Assembly (NCBI RefSeq): GCF_025566885.1
Contig: NZ_JAOQJQ010000001.1
Location: forward strand, 558,001 to 622,000
Reading direction: 5' to 3'
From: Brotonthovivens ammoniilytica
Lineage (GTDB): Bacteria > Bacillota > Clostridia > Lachnospirales > Lachnospiraceae
DNA: 64,000 nt
The position numbers and the translations under genes were made by a program. The notes beneath the pieces are model-generated. The model did no database searches and was not told the origin of the DNA. It was given only the letters and a program-made list of their open reading frames with translations. How positions within the stretch are numbered: the first letter of the stretch is position 1; each line of letters starts with the position of its first letter. Below are positions 45,143-52,799 of the stretch, piece by piece.

Positions 45143-45171
45143 ATAGACTCGGCTGCGTCAGTCGAGTCTAT
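45143..45171 (-). other. Strong 13-bp hairpin between rpmA and obgE
   Basis: ATAGACTCGGCTG (45143-45155) pairs with CAGTCGAGTCTAT (45159-45171), with one G-U pair and only three loop bases. On the coding strand it is followed by TCTATTATAA, not a true T-run. It could be a weak terminator, an RNase processing site or an mRNA stability element. Confidence 0.6.
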
Positions 45172-45202
45172 GAAAGTCCTATGTTCGGATAATAATTAAT
45201 TA

Positions 45203-45493
45203 TTATTCGTTAGTTGAAACCGGATATACGGAAGCCTGTTTTTTGTCTCTTCCTTTTCTTTCAAATCTTAATACACCGTCAACTTTTGCGAATAAAGTAT
45301 CATCTCCACCGATGCCTACATTAACACCTGGATGGATTTTTGTACCGCGCTGTCTATATAAGATATTTCCAGCTTTTACGAATTGTCCGTCTGCTCTTTT
45401 GGCACCTAATCTTTTAGATTCGGAGTCACGGCCGTTCTTTGTAGAACCAACACCTTTTTTATGAGCAAAGAACTGAAGATTCATGTTCATCAT
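45203..45493 (-). CDS. rpmA: Ribosomal protein L27 precursor
   Basis: 50S protein L27 (96 aa). The N-terminal extension ends in NLQFFA before HKKGVGSTKNGRDS, the Firmicutes form whose extension must be cut off by Prp for a working ribosome. The ATG at 45493 is 7 bases after AAGGAGGTG, which lies in the last codons of prp. Body motifs GQFVKAGNILYRQRGT and FAKVDGVL are normal. Confidence 0.97.
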   Translation of the reverse strand: MMNMNLQFFAHKKGVGSTKNGRDSESKRLGAKRADGQFVKAGNILYRQRGTKIHPGVNVGIGGDDTLFAKVDGVLRFERKGRDKKQASVYPVSTNE

Positions 45494-45497
45494 GTTT

Positions 45498-45821
45498 CTA
45501 CACCTCCTTGAATATAACATCGATATATTCACTGTAGTTACGTTCCATTTCCTCTAAGCCCAGGATCAGCGACTGTAAGAGAAGCTGTGAATCATGTCCG
45601 AATGTATTCATACGAAATTTGATCTGTCCGCTCTCCTGCTCCGTTTCACTGTTAAAAGAATCCGCCGTCAGTGTTTCTATGGAATTAACTGCTGTAATTA
45701 CAAGAGAGCTGACTCCTGCGCATACAATATCAAATCCCGGATCTGCATATTCTGCATGTCCCTCACTGTCAAATCCGTGAAAACGGCCTTCTGTGTCCTG
45801 GTAAATCGTTATTTGAATCAT
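45498..45821 (-). CDS. prp: Ribosomal-processing cysteine protease Prp
   Basis: Cysteine protease (107 aa) that removes the L27 N-terminal extension. The catalytic His is in GFDSEGHAEYA (about residue 22) and the Cys in DIVCAGVSSL (about residue 34). It lies between rplU and rpmA, its fixed place in Firmicutes. The matching substrate site is encoded 5 bases downstream in rpmA. Confidence 0.94.
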   Translation of the reverse strand: MIQITIYQDTEGRFHGFDSEGHAEYADPGFDIVCAGVSSLVITAVNSIETLTADSFNSETEQESGQIKFRMNTFGHDSQLLLQSLILGLEEMERNYSEYIDVIFKEV

Positions 45822-45837
45822 AACAATTTCCTATCGA

Positions 45838-46146
45838 TTAGCCATTAATTTTTTCGATTTTTACTTTTGTAAACGCCTGTCTGTGGCCGTTTTTCTTATG
45901 GTAACCGGTTTTTCTTTTATACTTGTAAACGATAACCTTTTTACCGCGTCCGTTTGCTACAACGGATGCTTCAACACTTGCATTTTCAACAGTTGGAGCT
46001 CCTACTTTCAGTTCTCCGTTGTTTACAGCAAGCACCTGATCAAAAGTTACTGTTTCACCAGCTTCCACACCAAGCTTTTCAATGGTAATGATATCGCCTT
46101 CGGATACTTTGTACTGTTTACCACCTGTTGCTATAATTGCGTACAT
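45838..46146 (-). CDS. rplU: Ribosomal protein L21
   Basis: 50S protein L21 (102 aa): MYAIIATGGKQYKVSEGD at the start and KRKTGYHKKNGHRQAFTKVKI at the end are diagnostic (two parts of the C-terminal motif). AGGAGGTGCC precedes the ATG. It is the first gene of the L21-Prp-L27 operon and is preceded by its own promoter and leader. Confidence 0.97.
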   Translation of the reverse strand: MYAIIATGGKQYKVSEGDIITIEKLGVEAGETVTFDQVLAVNNGELKVGAPTVENASVEASVVANGRGKKVIVYKYKRKTGYHKKNGHRQAFTKVKIEKING

Positions 46147-46261
46147 ATGGCACCTCCTATTTTATCATTACTCGCCAATTTCGGTGTTGTCAAAATGACA
46201 TACTTCAACCTCATTGTGCGGCATACTCAATTATAATAGCACGGGCCATTACTTACGTCAA
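46147..46261 (-). promoter_or_regulatory. rplU promoter and structured leader (L21-leader candidate)
   Basis: On the minus strand TTGACG (46256-46261) and TATTAT (46233-46238) are 17 bases apart, partly inside the end of the upstream RNase gene. The roughly 80-base leader folds around TGTCA-TTT-TGACA (46188-46200) with a further GGTTG / CAACACC pairing. A ribosomal-protein autoregulatory leader is plausible; I could not compare it with a covariance model. Confidence 0.5.
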
Positions 46262-47539
46262 CTGTTCTTTTAAGGATTTTGAAACTTTTTTTCTGGTCAG
46301 TTCCACCAGATTTAACCTGGTCATGTCAACAACCTGCACCGGAACCGGATCCTGGCGGACCGCCTGTGTTAAAGTCTGCAGAAGTTCTTTTTGATCTTCT
46401 TTTGATTTTAAATCTATAAAATCAATAATCACAATTCCTGAAATATTGCGCAGACGCAGTTGAAATGCAATTTCAAGGGCTGCTTCTTTATTTAAATCTA
46501 AAAAGTGCTCCTGAGGATTTTTTTTCATCATACTTTTTCCGGTATTTACATCTATGACGGTCAGCGCTTCTGTTGGCTCGATAACCAGATACCCGCCGGA
46601 TTTCAGCCAGACTTTTTTCTGGACTGCACGCTCCATCTGCTTTTCAATATTAAAAAGCGCAGCTAAAGGGAACTGTTTATCCTGATAGAGTGTCAGCGGA
46701 ACCTGTCTGGACTTTAATATCTCAGAAACAGTATCTTCGATTTCCTCAAAAATATCCGGCTGATCAGTAATGACTGCCTCCAGACTGGAAACATAGTTGT
46801 TTTTCAAAGCTTTTAGATAGCCCGGTTCAGATCGCTTCAGACAGGAAAAACAGGTGCGGTATTTGGCATCTTTTAAAAGATTGTCAAATTGCCGTTTTAA
46901 TAACTGGTATTCTTTTAAAATTTCAGAAGTTTCTGCATCCTTTGCATTGGTGCGAAGAATCAGCCCAAAGGATTCCAGGGAAAGATCGGAAAATAATTCC
47001 TGCAATTCTTCCCGCCGTTTTTTATTAATTTTAGATGAGATTCCCAGTTTTTTATTGCCGGAAGTCAGCACACAGCACGTTCCGGCCAGATTAATATTTG
47101 TTGTAAGAACCGGAAGCTTCGTCTTTAAATTTTCTTTTGCCACCTGGACTAAAACTTCGTCTCCCTGAACCATATTGGGACTGTTGATTTTTTTTATATA
47201 AATTGGATCCTTACAGTCTTCTAGAGAATAATATCCGTTTTTTCCCTTTTCATATTCTATGAAAGCAGCGTTTAAATTTTTTACAATTTTCTGAACACGT
47301 CCTACATAAATATTGCCGAGAACACTTTCCTGACAGCTCCTTTGGCAGTTTACCTCCATCAGCTGACAATCACGAAAAAGACCGGTAAGTATAAATGGAG
47401 TATCCTGGCCGCCAAAGGAAAATCTGGTTATTACAAGTTTAAGATGTCTGTTGTTTTCCTGGTTCTTACTTCCGGTCAGTTCCGGTTGCTTAATCTCTGA
47501 TTTATTCATGTTTAGTGTTTTCGTTTCTATGTCTTTCAT
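46253..47539 (-). CDS. Ribonuclease E/G family protein
   Basis: Endoribonuclease of the RNase E/G family (428 aa). An N-terminal S1-like region (GNIYVGRVQKIVKNLNAAFIEY) is followed by the catalytic domain with the metal-binding Asp residues in TVIDVNTGK and IIDFIDLK. It ends soon after the catalytic core, with no long degradosome arm. A role in rRNA or mRNA processing is expected. It lies directly upstream of the L21 promoter. Confidence 0.9.
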   Translation of the reverse strand: MKDIETKTLNMNKSEIKQPELTGSKNQENNRHLKLVITRFSFGGQDTPFILTGLFRDCQLMEVNCQRSCQESVLGNIYVGRVQKIVKNLNAAFIEYEKGKNGYYSLEDCKDPIYIKKINSPNMVQGDEVLVQVAKENLKTKLPVLTTNINLAGTCCVLTSGNKKLGISSKINKKRREELQELFSDLSLESFGLILRTNAKDAETSEILKEYQLLKRQFDNLLKDAKYRTCFSCLKRSEPGYLKALKNNYVSSLEAVITDQPDIFEEIEDTVSEILKSRQVPLTLYQDKQFPLAALFNIEKQMERAVQKKVWLKSGGYLVIEPTEALTVIDVNTGKSMMKKNPQEHFLDLNKEAALEIAFQLRLRNISGIVIIDFIDLKSKEDQKELLQTLTQAVRQDPVPVQVVDMTRLNLVELTRKKVSKSLKEQLT

Positions 47540-47610
47540 TTCTGCTTTCTTTATTTTCCTAATTTTTGTTTTTAAGTTCGTAAAGTAAAACTTCCTTTAG
47601 CTTCATCTAA

Positions 47611-48330
47611 TCATACAACAGGACTGCCAAAGGCACTTAAAGGAAGAAACCCATGATCTGATTTCGCATAAACGTCTTTTCTTCGTATCTGCCAGTCAAA
47701 TTTATGGTAATTTTTATTTATATAGTGGTGAAAGTCCTCTACAATCAGTTCAGGTTTAATGTTCTCTTCGCTGCCCGCTGATAAAAACAGATAAAATCCG
47801 GCCTCCTGATTTCTCTGATAGGCATTCAGACGATAAATATGTGGTTTTATATCAAGGGTTCGTTCTCCCTTTTTGGTCTGTTTGGTAATTATGATTTCAT
47901 CACGTTTTGAAAAATAAGAATTCAGATTTGCTTCCAGTTCCAAAAACAACTCTTTTGGTTTTTCTATCGGTTCTTTTACAAATACTTCATATTCTGCTGC
48001 GGCAACAATGGCCATTGCCTTTTTGGCATCCTTTGGAAGCTGTACATAATCTGTAATCTCAACTCCTTCCGCCATAACCTGATTTAAAGCGTCCATCGCA
48101 TCTTTGGAAGATTTTGAGGAATGTACTTCGATATCCAGATATTCTCCGTCGCTGATAATCCCCACACCCAGAGGCGCCGCAAAAGACATAACCTGGTGGG
48201 GACTGAATCCTTCCGTATAAACAATATCAATATCTGCCCGCCGGATGGCTTTCTGAAAATAGCGCATCATATCAAGATGACCAATAAAACGCATGCTGCC
48301 ATATTTTTTAAATTTAATTCTGATTCTCAT
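47611..48330 (-). CDS. TIGR03936/DUF2344 radical-SAM-associated protein
   Basis: Protein of 239 aa: IKFKKYGSMRFIGHLDMMRYF near the N-terminus and FSPHQVMSFAAPLGVG are the signature of the TIGR03936 family. It is nearly always encoded next to the TIGR03960 radical SAM protein; in some bacteria the two are fused. Function is unknown; a ribosome or tRNA role is guessed from context. I start at the ATG at 48330, 8 bases after GGGGG. It overlaps the upstream gene by 17 bases. Confidence 0.88.
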   Translation of the reverse strand: MRIRIKFKKYGSMRFIGHLDMMRYFQKAIRRADIDIVYTEGFSPHQVMSFAAPLGVGIISDGEYLDIEVHSSKSSKDAMDALNQVMAEGVEITDYVQLPKDAKKAMAIVAAAEYEVFVKEPIEKPKELFLELEANLNSYFSKRDEIIITKQTKKGERTLDIKPHIYRLNAYQRNQEAGFYLFLSAGSEENIKPELIVEDFHHYINKNYHKFDWQIRRKDVYAKSDHGFLPLSAFGSPVV

Positions 48331-50176
48331 AGCACACACCCCCTTTGTAGGTCATAGCGCCGCATCCGGAACACTTCTGGCGGCAGTTTGGAGTTATTTT
48401 TTCTCTCTGAGAAGTATGCCACTCCCTGAGAAGAAACTCTTTTGTCACTCCGGTGTCAATAAAGTCCCATGGGAAAATTTCATCTTCCCCGCGGATTCTT
48501 GTTGTATAAAAATCAGGATCAATGCCGGCACTTAAAAAGGCGTTCATCCAATGATCGAACTTAAAGTATTCGGACCAGGCATCAAAAATACTTCCACTTT
48601 CATATACCTTTAAGAGAACCTCACAAAGCCGCCGGTCTCCCCGGGCTAAAATTCCTTCAATGACAGTTACATCAGCTTCATGCCAGTTATAGCGGATACT
48701 TTTTCGGTTCAGCTGCTCTTTGACAGCTTCATTTACAACTTTTGCACGGCTTAAAAACTCATCCTTTGTGCACATAGGGAACCACTGGAATGGGGTAAAG
48801 GGTTTGGGAACAAAGAAGGAGGTACTGACTGTAATCTGGCATTTACCGTTTCTTTGATCCTTGGGAATTTCATAATAGCGCTCTGCAATTTTTTCTGCCA
48901 GCTGAGCAATGGCACGCATATCATCCTCTGTTTCGGTTGGAAGTCCAAGCATAAAGTATAACTTCACCTTCTGCCAGCCGCCGTCAAAGGCAAGTCCGGC
49001 GCCATTGATAATATCCTCTTCTGTCAGCCCTTTATTAATCACATCCCGCATCCGCTGAGAACCTGCTTCCGGTGCAAAGGTCAGACTGCTTTTCTTAATA
49101 TCCTGTACCTTGCTCATAACATCTAAGGAAAAAGCATCAATTCTTAAAGACGGAAGTGAAATATTCACCCCTTTTGACTTAAAGTTTTCTATTAAGAAGT
49201 TTAAAAGTTCCTCTAAGTGAGTATAATCACTGGAGCTTAAAGAGCTCAGGGAAATTTCTTCATGTCCTGTATTCTGAAGCATTTGATAAGCTTTATCCTT
49301 TAACATTTCAATTCCGCGCTCCCGAAGAGGGCGGTAAACCATACCAGCCTGACAAAAACGGCATCCCCGGATACATCCACGCTGAATTTCAAGTACAACC
49401 CGGTCCTGAGTGATTTTGATAAAAGGAACCAGCGGTTTTTCAGGATAAACTGCCGCAGATAAATCTTCCACTACCTGGCGTTTTATAGTTTTTGGAACTC
49501 CTTCATACTTTGGCTGAAAGGAAGCAATGGTCCCGTCTTCATGATAAGAAACTTCATAAAGCGACGGAACATAAAGTCCCGGTATTTTCGCTGCTTCCTT
49601 TAAAAATTCAAACCGGCTGTAAGAAGAACCTTTCATATCTTGATAAAGGTCAAACAAATCATCATAAACGGTTTCACCTTCTCCGATATAAAAAATATCA
49701 AAAAAATCTGCCAGAGGTTCCGGATTGTAGGTGCAGGGTCCCCCTCCTATTACAATGGGATCTGCCTCAGAACGGTCTGCCGCCCGCATTGGGATCTGGC
49801 TTAAGTCCAGTATCTGCAGAATATTTGTATAGCACATTTCATACTGAATGGTAATCCCAAGGAAATTCATATCTTTCACTGGTGTCTGGCTTTCTAGGCC
49901 AAACAGCGGGATCCTTTGTTCCTTCATGATTTGATGAAGATCCGGCCAGGGCGAATAAACCCTTTCACAGTAGACATCATCCCTTTTGTTAAACATATCA
50001 TAAAGGATCTGAATTCCCAGATGAGACATGCCGATCTCATATACATCCGGAAAGGCGAAAGCCACCCTGCACTTTCCTTTTGGATCCTTTTTTATCATAT
50101 TTACCTCATTCCCGATATATCGGGCAGGTTTATCAATTTTTAATAATATTTCATCATCTAAAGCGAGTTTTTTCAT
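48314..50176 (-). CDS. TIGR03960 family B12-binding radical SAM protein
   Basis: Radical SAM protein of 620 aa. An N-terminal B12-binding-like part (ALVFPDVYEIGMSHLGIQIL type; here AFPDVYEIGMSHLG) is followed by the cluster motif RGCIRGCRFCQAGMVYRP, with the CxxxCxxC cysteines at about 260-267. A C-terminal region holds further Cys (CRQKCSGCGA). The start at 50176 follows AAGGAT. The pair with the DUF2344 gene and the following RNase gene is a conserved neighbourhood. The reaction is unknown. Confidence 0.88.
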   Translation of the reverse strand: MKKLALDDEILLKIDKPARYIGNEVNMIKKDPKGKCRVAFAFPDVYEIGMSHLGIQILYDMFNKRDDVYCERVYSPWPDLHQIMKEQRIPLFGLESQTPVKDMNFLGITIQYEMCYTNILQILDLSQIPMRAADRSEADPIVIGGGPCTYNPEPLADFFDIFYIGEGETVYDDLFDLYQDMKGSSYSRFEFLKEAAKIPGLYVPSLYEVSYHEDGTIASFQPKYEGVPKTIKRQVVEDLSAAVYPEKPLVPFIKITQDRVVLEIQRGCIRGCRFCQAGMVYRPLRERGIEMLKDKAYQMLQNTGHEEISLSSLSSSDYTHLEELLNFLIENFKSKGVNISLPSLRIDAFSLDVMSKVQDIKKSSLTFAPEAGSQRMRDVINKGLTEEDIINGAGLAFDGGWQKVKLYFMLGLPTETEDDMRAIAQLAEKIAERYYEIPKDQRNGKCQITVSTSFFVPKPFTPFQWFPMCTKDEFLSRAKVVNEAVKEQLNRKSIRYNWHEADVTVIEGILARGDRRLCEVLLKVYESGSIFDAWSEYFKFDHWMNAFLSAGIDPDFYTTRIRGEDEIFPWDFIDTGVTKEFLLREWHTSQREKITPNCRQKCSGCGAMTYKGGVCYENQN

Positions 50177-50263
50177 GGTTATCCTTTCACTTTTAGTTTC
50201 AATCAACTTACAATATTATATATTTTTTGCCAAAGGAGTTCAAGCAAATAAATTATGATTCGT

Positions 50264-50310
50264 AAGCCTGTATAGAGTTCAGATGCAGCTACAAAGGGAC
50301 CTGCTGGTTT
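50264..50310 (+). repeat. 47-bp direct repeat, copy A
   Basis: Forty of 47 positions match copy B at 52390-52436, and the last 25 bases are identical (50286-50310). The two copies, same orientation, bracket the protease gene and its partner. Confidence 0.8.
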
Positions 50311-50324
50311 GCTGTTACACAGGT

Positions 50325-50370
50325 AAGGGTGCCGTTCAATCATCTCTAACGATGATTTTGCGACACCCTA
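50325..50370. other. Imperfect hairpin beside repeat A
   Basis: GGGTGCCG pairs with CGACACCC (one mismatch), with an inner AATCAT / ATGATT stem. It lies downstream of the minus-strand gene at 50399 and may end its transcript, although no T-run follows. Confidence 0.45.
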
Positions 50371-50398
50371 TATAACTCATTAAAATATCTTTTACTGG

Positions 50399-50842
50399 TT
50401 AATTCTCTAATGATGCATTGTCTACTTCATCCACAACTTCATCAAGCCATTGACGTATCCACTCATTGTTTCCCTTATAATATATACCGTCTATAATAAT
50501 GTCCATTTCGTTGTTTGCTACTGTGTGTATATCACCATTTTTCATCGTAATATCATATACAATGGAAAGTCCACTCGGTTTCGACGGATTTATTGTAAAT
50601 TTTTCCGCACATTGATTTATCTGTGCTACTACATTATCAAATTCATCTGGTTCAAATATTTTATAGGATTTATCATTTATAGGTGGCTGTACAGTCACTT
50701 TTATATTAGATACATTTTCTGTCTTTAAATTCTGTGCCCAATAAATAGGTTTTCTAATTTTAAAAAATAGAAAAAGAAATATCAACAATAGAATAACAAT
50801 CATAGAAATTAAAACCAGCCTTTTGATTTTTCTATTAAACAT
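50399..50842 (-). CDS. Small membrane-anchored protein, partner of the protease gene
   Basis: Protein of 147 aa: a basic start, one strong membrane helix at about residues 9-27, then an exported domain of about 115 residues with VKVTVQPP-like strands and a C-terminal YYKGNNEWIRQWLDEV segment. I do not recognise the family. It lies 44 bases downstream of the secreted protease gene and is probably co-transcribed, so an accessory or self-protection role is conceivable but unproven. It is A+T-rich compared with its neighbours by eye. Confidence 0.55.
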   Translation of the reverse strand: MFNRKIKRLVLISMIVILLLIFLFLFFKIRKPIYWAQNLKTENVSNIKVTVQPPINDKSYKIFEPDEFDNVVAQINQCAEKFTINPSKPSGLSIVYDITMKNGDIHTVANNEMDIIIDGIYYKGNNEWIRQWLDEVVDEVDNASLEN

Positions 50843-50886
50843 AATTTACATTCCTTTTTTAATAAAGCAGGGACTTTATAGTATTG

Positions 50887-52224
50887 TTAATCTACCACAT
50901 GAATCTTATCATATCTTCCTGTTCCTGAACCAAATACAGTTCCATTACACATTGAATTATAATTTAACCATCTGTTCGTGACACTTTTCCAAGGATCTAT
51001 AACATATAAAAGATTATTAGAAGACTTTACACCAGCAATAACTACAACATGACCATTACCTGAATCCCAGTCAAGTTCCATTGCAATTGGGTGTTTCATA
51101 GAATAAATATATTTGATAAAAGTTGTCATTGGAACAATATTATACGTTTTTACTTTATGGTTGCTTCCAACTGCATATTGTACAGCTTTCTTTGTTTCAG
51201 ACGTTGTTGCGCCTTCATTCACTTTAGATCCTTTTACATATTTAACAATAGCGGTCTGTGTTTTTCCAGGACTTGATATATACTTCCCTATCATGCTTGC
51301 ACTTGCGGCCCAGCACCATTTCGTATCCTCCTGTTTTTGGCGTGTCACGCCTAGTTGTTTAGTATATCCTGAACTAGACGACAGTGTTGCTTCTTCTAAT
51401 GTTGCGCTATCAATAATACTCTCACTATTTTCTGCCTCTATAAATATATTATCGTATTGGGGATTTAAAGACAACATTACTGCTTCTGAAAAGCTATATA
51501 TACCTTCCTCCTCTTTCAAAATATTTGTTGCTTCATATGCCTGTTCTTCATACACCGGAATAATATCTTTTGCCTCTTCATCCTGGATAGCAACTATCAC
51601 AGGATATTCAAATCCTTTTTGAGATGACGCTAAAATTATATTATCATATTCTCCTTCAAATTTTGATATAAAATCATCTAAGCAGATATTATCATTTTGT
51701 ATAATACCCGCACCTGAAACAGTCCATCTTCCAACATCATCAAGAGATGATCGTAGCTGTTCCTCAGTGAATACTTTTTTGGCTTCTTCAGTTACCGGAG
51801 ACCCCTTACTTAAAATAATCTCTACTTTGTACCCTGCTACGTCTACATATACGTAATAGGCATAATTTCCACTATCCAATTCCTCTAAAATATCAGTTTC
51901 ATCGTATATATTCAATTGCAAAATATCAGTATCATTATAACATTTTATAATATCCAGAAAACGAATATCTTCTTTTACATTTACATTTATATTCTCAACC
52001 TCAAATACTGCCGAAACAAAATCTACAATTTCATCATTTAATCTGCGAATTTCAGACTGATCTTTTGGAACAACAGATTTTGCCGTATATTTAACTGACG
52101 TTTGGATATTTAATTTGAATTGATTATTGTTTATGTCTTGAGCGCTAACAGAAACTCCTAACATGCCATACAGCATGACACTTGATAAAACTATAGAAAG
52201 CATTCTTGCTAATGTTTTTTTCAT
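50887..52224 (-). CDS. Secreted papain-like cysteine protease (C39/C70-like)
   Basis: Exported protein of 445 aa. The signal peptide (about 1-28) ends near SVSA. A long region of about 260 residues with no recognised domain follows and may be a propeptide. The catalytic part at the C-terminus has Gln in VTRQKQEDTKWCWAAS, Cys304 in that CWAAS motif, His392 in GNGHVVVIAG and Asp in YVIDPW, matching the papain-like fold of the C39-like, staphopain or AvrRpt2 groups. The ATG at 52224 follows AAAGGAG. Substrate unknown; it has no attached ABC transporter or bacteriocin gene. Confidence 0.78.
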   Translation of the reverse strand: MKKTLARMLSIVLSSVMLYGMLGVSVSAQDINNNQFKLNIQTSVKYTAKSVVPKDQSEIRRLNDEIVDFVSAVFEVENINVNVKEDIRFLDIIKCYNDTDILQLNIYDETDILEELDSGNYAYYVYVDVAGYKVEIILSKGSPVTEEAKKVFTEEQLRSSLDDVGRWTVSGAGIIQNDNICLDDFISKFEGEYDNIILASSQKGFEYPVIVAIQDEEAKDIIPVYEEQAYEATNILKEEEGIYSFSEAVMLSLNPQYDNIFIEAENSESIIDSATLEEATLSSSSGYTKQLGVTRQKQEDTKWCWAASASMIGKYISSPGKTQTAIVKYVKGSKVNEGATTSETKKAVQYAVGSNHKVKTYNIVPMTTFIKYIYSMKHPIAMELDWDSGNGHVVVIAGVKSSNNLLYVIDPWKSVTNRWLNYNSMCNGTVFGSGTGRYDKIHVVD

Positions 52225-52389
52225 AACTTCTCCTTTCATTATTTTTTCCCTGTGTATTATCATCGAGTTATCAAAGTGCTTTCCAATGGTATTACCTCCT
52301 ATCCATACAAGAACCTAGTTTTTAATTTATATTAACATATTATCAGATATTTCTCAATATTTTCTGAAAATATGTTGTTTTTTTGTAAA

Positions 52390-52436
52390 AAGCCTATATA
52401 GAATTTCAACACAGCTACAAAGGGACCTGCTGGTTT
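52390..52436 (+). repeat. 47-bp direct repeat, copy B
   Basis: Partner of copy A at 50264-50310, with the 25 bases at 52412-52436 identical. It lies upstream of the protease gene in the 575-base stretch that otherwise holds only hairpins and a short ORF. Confidence 0.8.
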
Positions 52437-52474
52437 TCTTTGTTTCTTGTCTTTCTGATTTTGTCAAAAGAAAA

Positions 52475-52504
52475 AGCAGGAAGTCCTTTTCAAGATTTCC
52501 TGCT
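52475..52504. other. Imperfect hairpin beside repeat B
   Basis: AGCAGGAAGTC pairs with GATTTCCTGCT with one G-U pair and an 8-base loop. No T-run follows. It may belong to the same remnant element as the repeat. Confidence 0.4.
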
Positions 52505-52589
52505 GGATAGTGCTGCTGTGAGTGTATTACAAGCCGACTTACTGCGTAACAATACAAAACATTTTCAAAGTGATAAACTTGGATTTTAT

Positions 52590-52703
52590 CTATTTCTTCG
52601 AACTGTTACCATTCTTGGCCTGCTTTTGTCTCTTTTTTTCTTTTATTCGTTCTTTAAGTTTAAAAAATAATTCTAATGCCGCTTGGTTTGCTATCTGTCC
52701 CAT
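52590..52703 (-). CDS. Possible 37-aa basic peptide
   Basis: Short frame with ATG at 52703 and TAG at 52590. GGAG lies 9 bases upstream. The peptide starts MGQIANQAALELFFKLKERI and becomes very Lys-rich, with no membrane helix. The first half looks like one amphipathic helix. I do not recognise it. It lies between the SBP gene and repeat B. Its reality rests only on the ribosome site and composition. Confidence 0.35.
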   Translation of the reverse strand: MGQIANQAALELFFKLKERIKEKKRQKQAKNGNSSKK

Positions 52704-52749
52704 AAATACATTCTCCATTCATAAAATCCAAGTCATCTAACAGTTACAC

Positions 52750-52773
52750 CTTCTTGAACTTTCGTTCAAGAAG
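52750..52773. other. Perfect 10-bp hairpin with four-base loop
   Basis: CTTCTTGAAC / GTTCAAGAAG enclose TTTC (GAAA on the minus strand). It lies just downstream of the SBP gene and upstream of the small ORF. There is no T-run. Its centre also matches GAAC-N4-GTTC. Confidence 0.55.
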
Positions 52774-52799
52774 TATCCCTCGCTCTGCTCGGTCACTTC

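Noticed and set aside
52440..52670. 76-residue plus-strand frame in the intergenic stretch
   Set aside because: It has no ribosome site, begins beside the repeat and its composition is that of antisense sequence; the minus-strand 37-codon frame has better support.
52755..52768. LexA box (GAAC-N4-GTTC) upstream of the small ORF
   Set aside because: The core matches, but the dyad extends to a perfect 10-bp stem with a four-base loop and no promoter is evident, so an RNA hairpin is more likely.
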